Assembly (NCBI RefSeq): GCF_026072635.1
Contig: NZ_AP023081.1
Span: 4,584,501 to 4,648,500, forward strand
Source of the DNA: Pseudomonas solani
Lineage (GTDB): Bacteria; Pseudomonadota; Gammaproteobacteria; Pseudomonadales; Pseudomonadaceae
Reading direction: 5' to 3'
Length of the DNA: 64,000 nt
Position numbers and translations under genes: made by a program. Of this stretch, positions 7,856 through 17,247 are shown piece after piece. A model generated the notes under the pieces. That model saw nothing but the letters and a program-made list of their open reading frames with translations, had not been told where the DNA came from and ran no database searches. The first letter of the stretch is position 1, and every line of letters starts with the position of its first letter.

Positions 7856-8569
7856 ATGAACCGGCTGATCCTTCCTGTCTCGCTGCTCGCCGCCCACCTG
7901 CTCACCGGGTGCGTCGCGCCGGCCGCCAAACCGAACGATCCCTACTACGCCCCTGTCCTGCCGCGCACGCCCATGCCCGCCGCGCAGAACAACGGCTCCA
8001 TTTATCAGGCCGGCTTCGAAACCAACCTCTACGACGACCGCAAGGCGTATCGTGTGGGTGACATCATCACCATCACCCTCAACGAGCGCACCCAGGCCAG
8101 CAAGAACGCCACCTCGCAGATCAAGAAGGACAGCACCGCCAACCTCGGGCTGACCTCGTTGTTCGGCGGCGGCGTGCGGGTCGACAACCCCAGCACCGGC
8201 CTCAACCCGCTCAAGGCGGAGAACCTGTCCATGGACGTCGGCTACAGCGGCACGCGCGACACCAGCGGCAACTCCCAGGCGGGGCAGAGCAACAGCCTCA
8301 GCGGCTCGATCACCGTCACCGTCTCCGAAGTGCTGCCCAATGGCATCCTCGCCGTGCGGGGCGAGAAATGGATGACCCTCAATACCGGCGACGAGCTGGT
8401 GCGCATCGCCGGCCTGGTCCGCGCCGATGACATCGGCACCGACAACAGCGTCTCCTCCAACCGCATCGCCGATGCGCGTATCACCTATTCCGGCACCGGC
8501 GCCTTCGCCGATGCCAGCCAGCCAGGATGGTTCGACCGCTTCTTCATGAGCCCCCTGTGGCCATTCTGA
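7856..8569 (+). CDS. flgH: FlgH L-ring lipoprotein
   Basis: FlgH is the outer-membrane lipoprotein that forms the L ring bushing. The 237-residue precursor has a lipoprotein signal peptide ending LLTGC, so lipid attachment is predicted at C19. The conserved DIITITLNERTQASKNA, ITVTVSEVLPNGILAVRGEK and ADDIGTDNSVSSNRIADA segments follow. Length fits the family. flgI begins 16 bp downstream. Confidence 0.97.
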   Translation: MNRLILPVSLLAAHLLTGCVAPAAKPNDPYYAPVLPRTPMPAAQNNGSIYQAGFETNLYDDRKAYRVGDIITITLNERTQASKNATSQIKKDSTANLGLTSLFGGGVRVDNPSTGLNPLKAENLSMDVGYSGTRDTSGNSQAGQSNSLSGSITVTVSEVLPNGILAVRGEKWMTLNTGDELVRIAGLVRADDIGTDNSVSSNRIADARITYSGTGAFADASQPGWFDRFFMSPLWPF

Positions 8570-8585
8570 GCAGGTGATTGCGAAG

Positions 8586-9686
8586 ATGAAACGACTGACC
8601 GCTGCCCTTTGCCTGTTGCTCGCCGCCACGGCCGTTCATGCCGAACGCCTGAAGGACCTGGCGAGCATTCAGGGCGTGCGTAACAACCAGTTGATCGGCT
8701 ACGGCCTAGTGGTGGGCCTCAACGGTACCGGCGACCAGACCACCCAGACGCCCTTCACCCTGCAGACCTTCAACAACATGCTGGCGCAGTTCGGCATCAA
8801 GGTGCCGGCCGGCTCCGGCAACGTGCAGCTGAAGAACGTCGCGGCGGTGTCCATCCACGCCGACCTGCCGCCCTTCGCCAAGCCGGGCCAGGCCATCGAC
8901 GTCACCATCTCCTCCATCGGCAACGCCAAGAGCCTGCGCGGCGGCAGCCTGCTGATGGCGCCGATGAAAGGCATCGACGGCAACGTCTACGCCATCGCCC
9001 AGGGCAACCTGGTGGTGGGCGGCTTCGATGCCGAGGGCAGCGACGGCTCGAAGATCACCGTCAACGTTCCGTCGTCCGGCCGCATTCCCGCCGGTGCCAC
9101 GGTCGAGCGCCCGGTACCCAGCGGCTTCGACCAGGGCAACTACCTGACGCTGAACCTCAACCGCCCGGACTTCACCACCGCCAAGAACATCGTCGACAAG
9201 CTCAACGAGCTGCTTGGCCCGGGCGTCGCCCAGGCCCTGGACGGCGGCTCGGTCCGCGTCACCGCGCCCATGGACCCGAGCCAGCGCGTCGACTACATGT
9301 CGGTGCTGGAAAACCTCGAAGTGGAGGCCGGCCAGGCGGTGGCCAAGGTCATCATCAATTCGCGTACCGGCACCATCGTCATCGGCCAGAACGTCAGGGT
9401 GCAGCCAGCCGCCGTCACCCACGGCAGCCTGACCGTGACCATCACCGAAGACCCGATCGTCAGCCAGCCCGGTGCCCTGTCCGGCGGGCAGACCGCCGTG
9501 GTGCCGCGCTCCAAGGTCAAAGCCGACCAGGAGGCCAAGCCGATGTTCAAGTTCGGCCCCGGTACCACCCTGGACGAGATCGTCCGCGCGGTGAACCAGG
9601 TGGGCGCGGCCCCTTCCGACCTGATGGCCATCCTCGAGGCGCTGAAGCAAGCTGGCGCCCTCCAGGCCGACCTGATCGTGATCTGA
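8586..9686 (+). CDS. flgI: FlgI P-ring protein
   Basis: FlgI forms the periplasmic P ring around the rod in the peptidoglycan layer, assembled with FlgA. The start at 8586 gives MKRLTAALCLLLAATAVHA, a clean Sec signal peptide, and AGGTG sits eight bases upstream; an in-frame GTG at 8574 would only add four residues. The 366-residue protein shows LKDLASIQGVRNNQLIGYGL, VVGLNGTGDQT and the C-terminal VRAVNQVGAAPSDLMAILEA, all family hallmarks. Confidence 0.97.
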   Translation: MKRLTAALCLLLAATAVHAERLKDLASIQGVRNNQLIGYGLVVGLNGTGDQTTQTPFTLQTFNNMLAQFGIKVPAGSGNVQLKNVAAVSIHADLPPFAKPGQAIDVTISSIGNAKSLRGGSLLMAPMKGIDGNVYAIAQGNLVVGGFDAEGSDGSKITVNVPSSGRIPAGATVERPVPSGFDQGNYLTLNLNRPDFTTAKNIVDKLNELLGPGVAQALDGGSVRVTAPMDPSQRVDYMSVLENLEVEAGQAVAKVIINSRTGTIVIGQNVRVQPAAVTHGSLTVTITEDPIVSQPGALSGGQTAVVPRSKVKADQEAKPMFKFGPGTTLDEIVRAVNQVGAAPSDLMAILEALKQAGALQADLIVI

Positions 9687-9696
9687 GGAGGCGACC

Positions 9697-10911
9697 ATGG
9701 ACTCCAAGTTTTCTGCCGGCCTCGGGGGCTCCAGCCCCGTCGACTCGGGCGCCTACACCGACCTCAACCGCATGGCCCAATTCAAGGTGGGCAAGGGCCG
9801 GGACAGTGACCAGAACATCAAGAAGGTCGCCCAGGAGTTCGAGTCGCTGTTCCTCAACGAAATGATGAAGGCCATGCGCTCGGCCAACGAGGTGTTCGCC
9901 GAGGGCAACTTCCTCAACAGTAACGAGAGCAAGACCTACCAGGACATGTACGACCAGCAACTGGCCGTGACCATCTCCAAGGGGCAAGGCATCGGCCTGT
10001 CCGACGTGCTTACCCGCCAGCTGTCGAAGAACAAGGGCGCATCCAAGTCCACCGGGCCCAACCCCTTCGCCCAGGTGGCCGAGACCAACGGCATCAGTTG
10101 GCCGCAGAAGGGCAGCAAGCTCGAAGCGCCGGCCGAGGGGCGTGATGACTCCAAGATGTTGGCCATGCGCCGCATCAGCCTGCCGGGCAAGCTCACCGAC
10201 CGCCTGCTGGCCGGCATTGTGCCGTCCGCCAGTGCCGGGGAGGGGGCGGCGGCCCAGGCGGCCACTGCGCAGAACCAGGCCCTGGCGGGTGCCGACTGGG
10301 TGCCGGCCAAGTCCTATGGCGCGCCCGAGAGCGGCGCCACGCGGGTGGATGGCACCGACGCGGTACTTGGCCGGCGTATCGCCCAGCCGCCGCTGGCACC
10401 CGGCAAGTCGGCCTTCCGTTCGCCCCAGGAATTCATCGACACCATGCTGCCCATGGCCCAGGAAGCGGCGAAGAGCATCGGCGTCGATCCGCGCTACCTG
10501 GTGGCCCAGGCAGCCCTGGAGACCGGCTGGGGCAAGTCGATCATCCGCCAGCAGGACGGCAGCAGCAGCCACAACCTGTTCGGCATCAAGTCCCACGGCT
10601 GGGACGGCCAGTCGGCCCGCGCCCTGACCACCGAATTCAAGGACGGCCAGGCCGTCAAGGAAGCGGCATCGTTCCGCGCATACGACTCCTATCAGCAGAG
10701 CTTCCACGATTATGTGAACTTTCTGCAGGGGAACGATCGATATCAAGAGGCACTGGAAGTAACCGACAAGCCTGAGCGATTCGTCCGCGAACTGCAGCAG
10801 GCCGGCTACGCGACCGACCCGCAGTACGCGCGCAAGGTCGCCCAGATCGCCCGGCAGATGCAGACCTATCAGGCTGTAGCGGCGGGCGATGCGGTGGTGC
10901 CGCGTTCATGA
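9697..10911 (+). CDS. flgJ: FlgJ bifunctional rod-cap/peptidoglycan hydrolase
   Basis: FlgJ scaffolds rod assembly in the periplasm and opens the peptidoglycan. The 404-residue protein has an N-terminal rod-cap domain (about 20-115, FESLFLNEMMKAMRSANEVF) and a C-terminal glucosaminidase domain of GH73 type (about 245-385) with the catalytic Glu in AALETGWGKS and the following HNLFGIKSHGWDG segment. The two are joined by a long Ala/Gly-rich linker. Dual-domain FlgJ is normal for gammaproteobacteria. GAGGAGG precedes the ATG, 11 bp after flgI. Confidence 0.96.
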   Translation: MDSKFSAGLGGSSPVDSGAYTDLNRMAQFKVGKGRDSDQNIKKVAQEFESLFLNEMMKAMRSANEVFAEGNFLNSNESKTYQDMYDQQLAVTISKGQGIGLSDVLTRQLSKNKGASKSTGPNPFAQVAETNGISWPQKGSKLEAPAEGRDDSKMLAMRRISLPGKLTDRLLAGIVPSASAGEGAAAQAATAQNQALAGADWVPAKSYGAPESGATRVDGTDAVLGRRIAQPPLAPGKSAFRSPQEFIDTMLPMAQEAAKSIGVDPRYLVAQAALETGWGKSIIRQQDGSSSHNLFGIKSHGWDGQSARALTTEFKDGQAVKEAASFRAYDSYQQSFHDYVNFLQGNDRYQEALEVTDKPERFVRELQQAGYATDPQYARKVAQIARQMQTYQAVAAGDAVVPRS

Positions 10912-10920
10912 GGATGAGAC

Positions 10921-12945
10921 ATGGCTGACCTGTTATCCATCGGACTGTCGGGCCTGCGTACCTCGCAGACGTCCCTGACGGTGACCGGACACAACATCAG
11001 CAACGTGAACACCCCCGGCTACTCGCGGCAGCAGGCGGTGCAGCAGACCAACGTCCCGCAGTTCACCGGCGGCGGCTACATCGGCTCCGGCAGCCAGGTG
11101 GTCGACGTGCGCCGGCTGGCCAGTGAATTCCTTACCTCGCAATTGCGCACTGCCACCAGCCAGAACAGTGAGCTGCAGACCTTCAAGAGCCAGATCGAAC
11201 AGCTCGACGGCCTGTTGTCCAACACCACCACCGGCATCAGCCCGGCGTTGAAGAGCTTCTTCACCTCGCTGCAGACCGCGTCCCAGGACCCATCCTCGGT
11301 GGCCGCACGCGAGGCGGTGCTGTCCCAGGCCAAGGGGCTGGAAGACGCTTTCAACACGCTCTACGACCAGCTGGACAAGCAGAACAGCCAGATCAACGAC
11401 CAGCTCGGCGCGCTGACCACTCAGGTCAATTCCCTGGCGGCCAACGTGGCCAACTACAACGATGCCATCGCCAAGGCCCGCGCCAGTGGCGCCGAGCCCA
11501 ACGACCTGCTGGACGCCCGCGAAGAAACCATCCGCCAGATTTCCGAGATGATCGGGGTCAAGACCCTGGAGCAGAACGACGGCAGCGTCAGCCTCTTCGT
11601 CGGCACCGGCCAGCCCCTGGTGGTGGGCAACACCGCCTCCACGCTGCGCGCCAAGCCCGGTGTCGACGACCCGTCGCGCTACCAGATCGACCTGGTCACC
11701 GGCGGTGTGTCGCAAACCATCACCACGCAGATTTCCGGCGGCGAGATGGGCGGCCTATTGGCCTACCGCGATACCACGCTGGACCAGTCGTACAACAGCC
11801 TTGGCCAGTTGGCGATCACCATCTCCGACACCATCAACAAGCAGCTGGGGCAGGGCCTGGACTCCGCCGGTCGCGCCGGCAGCCCACTATTTGGCAACAT
11901 CAACGACCCCCAGGACGCCTCGCTGCGGGTGCTGTCGAACGTCAACAACACCGGCACCGCCAGCGCGGCGCTGAACATCACCGATACCAGCAAGCTGGGC
12001 ACCAGCGACTACCGACTGGATTACGACGGCACCAACTTCACCGCCACGCGCCTGTCCGACAACGCGCCGATGACTGTCTCGGTGACCGGTACCGGGCCGT
12101 ACACACTGAGCTTCGCCGATGCGGCGGGCAACAGTCAGGGCTTCCAGGTGCAGATGAGCACCCTGCCGGCGGCCAACGATCGTTTCACCCTGCAGCCGAC
12201 CCGGCGCGGCGCCACGGATTTCGAGAGCACGCTGAAGTCGTCCGACCAGCTGGCCTTCTCCGGCTCGGCGCGGGCCCAGGCGACCACCAACAACCGGGGC
12301 ACGGGCACCATCGGCCAGCCCGGGCTGGTCAGCGGGCCGTCGCCCATCGACATCACCGACCTGCAGGACCTGTTCGGCGCCAACGGCATTTCGCTGACCT
12401 TCGATGCCGCCACCAACACCCTCAACGGTACCCTGCCGGCCGGCGCGACCCTGAGCTACGTCTCGCCTTCGACCACCGCGCTGACCCCGGGGCAGACCAA
12501 CACCCTGCGGCTGAACTACACCGACCCGTCGACCAACAACAGCTACACCTACGAATTCACCATGGGTGGCACGCCGCAGAGCGGCGACAGCTTCAACCTG
12601 GCGTTCAACAACAAGGGCACCGGTGATAACCGCAACGCCCTGGCCCTGGTCGGCCTGCAGACCAAGCCGGTGGTCGGCAACGGCACCACCGGCGCCACCT
12701 ACACCGACGCCTACAGCGGGCTCGTCGAGCGGGTCGGTTCGCTGACCGCCCAGGTGCGGGTCAATGCCGATGCCGGCGAAGCGGTGCTGAAGCAGGCGCA
12801 GGAGAACCGCGACTCGCTCTCGGGCGTGAACCTGGACGAAGAGGCGGCGAGCCTGATCCAGTTCCAGCAGTACTACAATGCCAACGCTCAGGTCATTCAA
12901 GTTGCGCGCGCGTTGTTCGATACATTGATCGGCGCCTTCAACTAA
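10921..12945 (+). CDS. flgK: FlgK hook-filament junction protein (HAP1)
   Basis: FlgK forms the first junction layer between hook and filament. The 674-residue protein has the axial N-terminus GLRTSQTSLTVTGHNISNVN with NTPGYSRQQAV, a long variable middle and the C-terminal SGVNLDEEAASLIQFQQYYN segment with helices ending at FDTLIGAFN. It is on the long side because of the inserted Thr/Asn-rich middle (about 330-570). It starts 10 bp after flgJ and 14 bp before flgL. Confidence 0.96.
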   Translation: MADLLSIGLSGLRTSQTSLTVTGHNISNVNTPGYSRQQAVQQTNVPQFTGGGYIGSGSQVVDVRRLASEFLTSQLRTATSQNSELQTFKSQIEQLDGLLSNTTTGISPALKSFFTSLQTASQDPSSVAAREAVLSQAKGLEDAFNTLYDQLDKQNSQINDQLGALTTQVNSLAANVANYNDAIAKARASGAEPNDLLDAREETIRQISEMIGVKTLEQNDGSVSLFVGTGQPLVVGNTASTLRAKPGVDDPSRYQIDLVTGGVSQTITTQISGGEMGGLLAYRDTTLDQSYNSLGQLAITISDTINKQLGQGLDSAGRAGSPLFGNINDPQDASLRVLSNVNNTGTASAALNITDTSKLGTSDYRLDYDGTNFTATRLSDNAPMTVSVTGTGPYTLSFADAAGNSQGFQVQMSTLPAANDRFTLQPTRRGATDFESTLKSSDQLAFSGSARAQATTNNRGTGTIGQPGLVSGPSPIDITDLQDLFGANGISLTFDAATNTLNGTLPAGATLSYVSPSTTALTPGQTNTLRLNYTDPSTNNSYTYEFTMGGTPQSGDSFNLAFNNKGTGDNRNALALVGLQTKPVVGNGTTGATYTDAYSGLVERVGSLTAQVRVNADAGEAVLKQAQENRDSLSGVNLDEEAASLIQFQQYYNANAQVIQVARALFDTLIGAFN

Positions 12946-12958
12946 AGGCTGATGTGAA

Positions 12959-14263
12959 ATGAGAATCTCGACTATCCAGGCTTTCAACAACCAGGTCGCG
13001 GGCTTGCAGAAGAACTACGGGAACGTGACCCGGACCCAGGAACAGATCAGTACCGGCAAGCGCATCCTTACGCCTGCCGACGATCCGGTGGCCTCGGTGC
13101 GCCTGCTGCAATTGAGCCAGGAAGAGGCGCTCAACGGCCAGTACAAGTCCAACATCACCGCCGCGAAGAACAGCTTGAACTCCGAAGAGAGCATCCTCAC
13201 TTCCGTCGGCAACGTGATGCAGCGCATCCGCGAGATTGCCGTGGAGGCGGGCGACGGCGCCCTGGACGCCACCGACAAGGCCTCCCTGGGCACCGAGTTG
13301 CAACAGCGTGAAGACGAGCTGATGAGCCTGCTCAACAGCAAGGACGCCAGCGGCAAGTACCTGTTCTCCGGCTCCCAGGCCGACACCCAGCCTTTCGTGC
13401 GCAACGCCGATGGCACCTACAGCTACCAGGGCGACGAAGGCCGCCGCGAAGTTCAGGTAGCGAGTAGCACCTTCCTGGCCCTGGGCGACAACGGCAAGGA
13501 CCTGTTCGAGAACGTGTTCAACGCCAACCGCGTGACCACCTCGAAGGGGGCGACCGGCACCGGCAGCACCGCGAGCATTTCCCAGGGCCTGGTGATCGAC
13601 AAGACCGACTACGACACCGTGTTCCCCGCCAGCAACCCGCCTGCGGCGACCGATGCCATCGGCATCCACTTCCTCGATTCCCAGCGCTACGTGGTCTACG
13701 ACCCGGCCACCCTGCCGGTCGGCTATGACTGGAACACCTACAACCCCGCCACGCCGCCCGCCGGGCAGCTGGCCACCGGGGCCCTGGACACCAACTCGCA
13801 GACCTCCGACTTCATCACCTATGGGGGGGTGAAGGTGCAGATCGACGGCACTCCCGTCGCCGGTGACGACTTCTCCGTCAACCGCAAGCCGGACGCCGAG
13901 AAGCGCAGCCTGCTCAACGTGGTGTCCGACCTGCGCAAGGCGCTGCAGTCCTCCGCGGACACCCCCGAGGGCAACCGCCAGATCCGCGACGCCGTGGCAG
14001 TGGCCACTTCCAACCTCGACGCGGTCAACACCAAGGTGCTGGGCGTGCAGGGTTCGGTGGGTGCGCGCCTCAACACCCTGGACACCACCGAGGGCTTCGT
14101 CGATGACGTGAGCCTGGTGAACAAGTCGGTGCAATCCTCCCTCGAGGACCTCGACTACGCCGAGGCCCTGTCGCGCCTGACCATGCAGTCCACCATCCTC
14201 CAGGCGGCACAGCAGAGTTACGTGAAGATCAGCGGCCTGAGCCTGTTCAACTTCCTCAACTGA
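12959..14263 (+). CDS. flgL: FlgL hook-filament junction protein (HAP3)
   Basis: FlgL is the second junction protein, joining FlgK to flagellin. The 434-residue protein has the flagellin-like N-terminus MRISTIQAFNNQVAGLQKNY with ISTGKRILTPADDPVAS and a matching C-terminal helix (YAEALSRLTMQSTILQAAQQ). The middle, with NPPAATDAIGIHFLDSQRYV, is variable. The ATG lies 14 bp after flgK. It ends the flgF-flgL transcript; a hairpin follows at 14269. Confidence 0.95.
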   Translation: MRISTIQAFNNQVAGLQKNYGNVTRTQEQISTGKRILTPADDPVASVRLLQLSQEEALNGQYKSNITAAKNSLNSEESILTSVGNVMQRIREIAVEAGDGALDATDKASLGTELQQREDELMSLLNSKDASGKYLFSGSQADTQPFVRNADGTYSYQGDEGRREVQVASSTFLALGDNGKDLFENVFNANRVTTSKGATGTGSTASISQGLVIDKTDYDTVFPASNPPAATDAIGIHFLDSQRYVVYDPATLPVGYDWNTYNPATPPAGQLATGALDTNSQTSDFITYGGVKVQIDGTPVAGDDFSVNRKPDAEKRSLLNVVSDLRKALQSSADTPEGNRQIRDAVAVATSNLDAVNTKVLGVQGSVGARLNTLDTTEGFVDDVSLVNKSVQSSLEDLDYAEALSRLTMQSTILQAAQQSYVKISGLSLFNFLN

Positions 14264-14268
14264 CCCCG

Positions 14269-14293
14269 CCACCGCGCGCCAGGCGCGTGGTGG
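14269..14293 (+). terminator. GC-rich hairpin after flgL
   Basis: A 12-base arm (14269-14280) is complementary to 14282-14293 with one G-T pair. No T run follows, so it may stabilise the flgL mRNA end or be a weak stop rather than an intrinsic terminator. Confidence 0.45.
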
Positions 14294-14341
14294 CCCGCCG
14301 TCGCTTGACCCCTTGCCGACCCGCCTTGCATTTCAACGGGT

Positions 14342-14357
14342 TGGCACCATGCTTGCT
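14342..14357 (+). promoter_or_regulatory. sigma-54 promoter for the flagellin-glycan island
   Basis: TGGCACCATGCTTGCT has a perfect -24 element, a good -12 element and ten bases between GG and GC. The predicted start of transcription is near 14368, 91 bases before pseB. Every gene from pseB to 29495 is on this strand with short gaps or overlaps, so one transcript is plausible. Confidence 0.88.
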
Positions 14358-14458
14358 TTGGGTCTCGACATCAAAAGCGAGTGCCATAAAACTGTCGGCA
14401 ATAAAGGCAGCGCGCTCATCCGGCGCAGGGCCGGCTGACATGGGCAGGGGAGAGCAGC

Positions 14459-15454
14459 ATGTTCGATGGCAAGTCCGTTTTCGTTTCCGGGGGCACCGGC
14501 TCGTTCGGTCGCGCGTTCATCCGCACCCTGCTGGCGAACTACCAGCCCAAGCGGGTGGTGGTGTTCTCCCGCGATGAGCTCAAGCAGTACGAGATGCAGC
14601 AGGAGTTCAACGCCCCCTGCATGCGCTATTTCCTGGGTGACGTCCGCGACGCCGAGCGCTTGCAGCAGGCCATGCGCGGCATCGACCTGGTGGTCCACGC
14701 CGCCGCCCTGAAGCAGGTGCCGGCCGCCGAATACAACCCCACCGAATGCATCCGCACCAACGTCAGCGGTGCCGAGAACATCATCAACGCCGCCCTGGCC
14801 AACGGCGTGCAGAAGGTGGTGGCGCTGTCCACCGACAAGGCCTCCAGTCCGGTCAATCTCTACGGCGCCACCAAGCTGCTGAGCGACAAGCTGTTCGTCG
14901 CCGCCAACAACATCACCGGTGACCACCAGACCCGATTCGCCGTGGTGCGCTACGGCAACGTGGTCGGCTCGCGCGGCTCGGTGCTGCCGTTCTTCCGCCG
15001 CCTGCTCGCCGATGGCGCCCGCGAGCTGCCCATCACCGACCCGCGCATGACCCGCTTCTGGATCACCCTCGACGAGGGCGTCGACTTCGTCCTGCGCAGC
15101 TTCGAGCGTATGCACGGTGGCGAGCTGTTCGTGCCGAAGATCCCCTCCGCGCGCATCACCGACATGGCAGAGGCCCTGGCGCCCGGCATGCCGCACAAGC
15201 TGGTGGGCATCCGTCCCGGCGAGAAGCTGCACGAAATGATGATCTCCCGCGATGACAGCACCCACACCTTCGAATTCGACCGGCACTTCGTCATCGCCCC
15301 GTCGATCACCTTCAACACCGAATACGACTACACCCGTGATGGCCTGGGTGGCCAGGGCGTGGCGGTGGAAGAGGGCTTCGAATACGTCTCCGACAGCAAC
15401 CCCCACTACCTGAGCGTGCCCGAGCTGCGCCAGTTGGCGGACACCTGGGCCTGA
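14459..15454 (+). CDS. pseB: PseB UDP-GlcNAc 4,6-dehydratase (5-inverting)
   Basis: PseB catalyses the first step of pseudaminic acid synthesis, converting UDP-GlcNAc to the 4-keto-6-deoxy-L-arabino sugar with C5 inversion. The 331-residue short-chain dehydrogenase has the NAD(P)-binding GGTGSFG at 11-17, TDK at 125-127 and YGATK (Y135, K139), the pattern of the soluble FlaA1/PseB group rather than of membrane-bound PglF/WbpM proteins. GGGGAGAG precedes the ATG. It is the first gene after the sigma-54 promoter and is two bases from pseC. Confidence 0.95.
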   Translation: MFDGKSVFVSGGTGSFGRAFIRTLLANYQPKRVVVFSRDELKQYEMQQEFNAPCMRYFLGDVRDAERLQQAMRGIDLVVHAAALKQVPAAEYNPTECIRTNVSGAENIINAALANGVQKVVALSTDKASSPVNLYGATKLLSDKLFVAANNITGDHQTRFAVVRYGNVVGSRGSVLPFFRRLLADGARELPITDPRMTRFWITLDEGVDFVLRSFERMHGGELFVPKIPSARITDMAEALAPGMPHKLVGIRPGEKLHEMMISRDDSTHTFEFDRHFVIAPSITFNTEYDYTRDGLGGQGVAVEEGFEYVSDSNPHYLSVPELRQLADTWA

Positions 15455-15456
15455 CC

Positions 15457-16614
15457 ATGATCCCCTACGGTCGACAGAACATCTCCCAGGCGGACATCGA
15501 CGCGGTGGTGGACACCCTGCGCTCCGACTGGCTCACCCAGGGGCCGGCGATCGAGCGCTTCGAGCAGGCCGTCGCCCAGCGCTGCCAGGCCGCCCAGGGC
15601 GTGGCCGTGAGCAATGCCACCGCCGCGCTGCACATTGCCTGTCTGGCCCTCGACCTGGGGCCGGGCGACCGGCTCTGGACCAGCCCCAACACCTTCGTCG
15701 CCAGCGCCAACTGCGGCCTGTACTGCGGCGCGCAGGTGGACTTCGTCGACATCGACCCGGCCACGCTCAACCTCGACGTCGGGCAACTGGAAGCCCGGCT
15801 GGAGAGCGCCGAGCGCGACGGCACCCTGCCCAAGGTGGTCATTCCCGTGGCCTTCGCCGGGCAGAGCTGCGACATGGCGCGCATCGGCGAGCTGGCGCGG
15901 CGCTACGGCTTCCGCGTGATCGAGGATGCCTCCCACGCCATCGGCGCCAGCTATGGCGGTCGGCCGGTGGGCTGCTGCGAGTATGCCGATATCACCGTGT
16001 TCAGCTTCCACCCGGTGAAGATCATCACCACGGCGGAGGGCGGCCTGCTCACCACCAACGACCCGCAACTGGCTGAGCGCCTGCGTCGCCTGCGCAGCCA
16101 CGGCATCACCCGCGACCCGGCCGCGATGACCGGCCCCAGCGAAGGCCCCTGGTACTACCAGCAGCTGGAACTGGGCTTCAACTACCGCATGACCGACCTG
16201 CAGGCCGCCCTCGGCCTGTCCCAGTTGCAGCGCCTGGATGCCTTCGTCGCCCGCCGCCGGCAACTGGTGGCCCGTTATGGCGAGCGGCTGGCCGGCTTGC
16301 CCCTGGGCCTGCCGCAGCTGCAGGCGGGCGCCGAACCGGCCTGGCACCTGTACCCGGTGCGCCTGCGCCTGGAGCGTCTGCAACGTAGCCACCGTGAGAT
16401 ATTCGAAGCCCTGCGCGGCGCCGGTATCGGCGTCAACCTGCACTACATCCCGGTGCACCTGCAGCCCTATTACCAGCAGTTGGGCTTCGCCCCGGGCAAC
16501 TTCCCCGAGGCCGAGCGCTACTACGCCGAAGCCCTGAGCCTGCCGCTGTTCCCCGACCTGACCGACGACCAGCAGGACCAGGTGGCGAGCACTCTCGCCA
16601 GCGTCCTGCAGTGA
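15457..16614 (+). CDS. pseC: PseC UDP-4-keto-sugar aminotransferase
   Basis: PseC is the PLP-dependent transaminase that adds the 4-amino group to the PseB product, giving UDP-4-amino-4,6-dideoxy-beta-L-AltNAc. The 385-residue protein belongs to the DegT/DnrJ/EryC1 family, with VSNATAALHIACLALDLG, EDASHAIGASYGG and the PLP lysine K188 in FSFHPVKIITTAEGG. It is two bases from pseB and 12 from the next gene, which fixes its place in the pathway. Confidence 0.95.
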   Translation: MIPYGRQNISQADIDAVVDTLRSDWLTQGPAIERFEQAVAQRCQAAQGVAVSNATAALHIACLALDLGPGDRLWTSPNTFVASANCGLYCGAQVDFVDIDPATLNLDVGQLEARLESAERDGTLPKVVIPVAFAGQSCDMARIGELARRYGFRVIEDASHAIGASYGGRPVGCCEYADITVFSFHPVKIITTAEGGLLTTNDPQLAERLRRLRSHGITRDPAAMTGPSEGPWYYQQLELGFNYRMTDLQAALGLSQLQRLDAFVARRRQLVARYGERLAGLPLGLPQLQAGAEPAWHLYPVRLRLERLQRSHREIFEALRGAGIGVNLHYIPVHLQPYYQQLGFAPGNFPEAERYYAEALSLPLFPDLTDDQQDQVASTLASVLQ

Positions 16615-16626
16615 CTGGAGAAACCC

Positions 16627-17247
16627 GTGCGTGAGCTGACCGAGCAAGAACGATTCTGGCAGGGCGAGTTCGGCGACCAGTACGTCGAGCGCAACGACGG
16701 CGAGGTGCCCGTAGCCAGCGCGACGTCCTTCTTCGCCCAGGCCCTGCGCCGGGCGGGGCGCATCGACAGCCTGCTGGAGCTGGGCACCAACCGGGGCCTC
16801 AACCTGCGCGCGCTCAACCGGCTGTTGCCCCAGGCGACGCTGCTGGGCGTCGAGCTCAACGCCAAGGCCCGGGAGATCGCCCAGGGCCTGGGTATCGCCG
16901 AGGTGTGGCACGGCTCGTTGTTCGACTACCCGGTGCAGCAGCAGGTGGACCTGGCCTTCACCCGTGGCGTGCTCATCCACCTGTCGCCGGAACTGCTGCC
17001 CCAGGCCTATGCCAAACTCCATGAGGCCAGCCGCCGCCATGTGCTGATCGCCGAGTACTACAGCCCCTCGCCGGTGGAGATCAGCTACCGCGGCCACGCC
17101 GGCAAGCTGTTCAAGCGCGATTTCGCCGGCGAGATGCTCGACCTGTACCCCGACCTGCAGTTGGTCGACTACGGCTTCGTCTATCGGCGCGACGTCAATT
17201 TTCCGACCGACGACATCAACTGGTTCCTTCTGGAAAAACGCCCATGA
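16627..17247 (+). CDS. Pseudaminic acid biosynthesis-associated methylase
   Basis: This 206-residue class I SAM-dependent methyltransferase resembles the methylases found inside pse operons (TIGR03587-type, by recall). The SAM-binding glycine motif LLELGTNRGLNL lies at 49-60, with FTRGVLIHLSPE as the acidic-loop region and RDVNFPTDDINWFLLEK at the end, typical for this group. Translation begins at a GTG (16627) just behind a GGAG site. The stop overlaps the pseF start by four bases. The target, probably a hydroxyl or amino group of the nonulosonate, is inferred from context. Confidence 0.85.
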   Translation: MRELTEQERFWQGEFGDQYVERNDGEVPVASATSFFAQALRRAGRIDSLLELGTNRGLNLRALNRLLPQATLLGVELNAKAREIAQGLGIAEVWHGSLFDYPVQQQVDLAFTRGVLIHLSPELLPQAYAKLHEASRRHVLIAEYYSPSPVEISYRGHAGKLFKRDFAGEMLDLYPDLQLVDYGFVYRRDVNFPTDDINWFLLEKRP

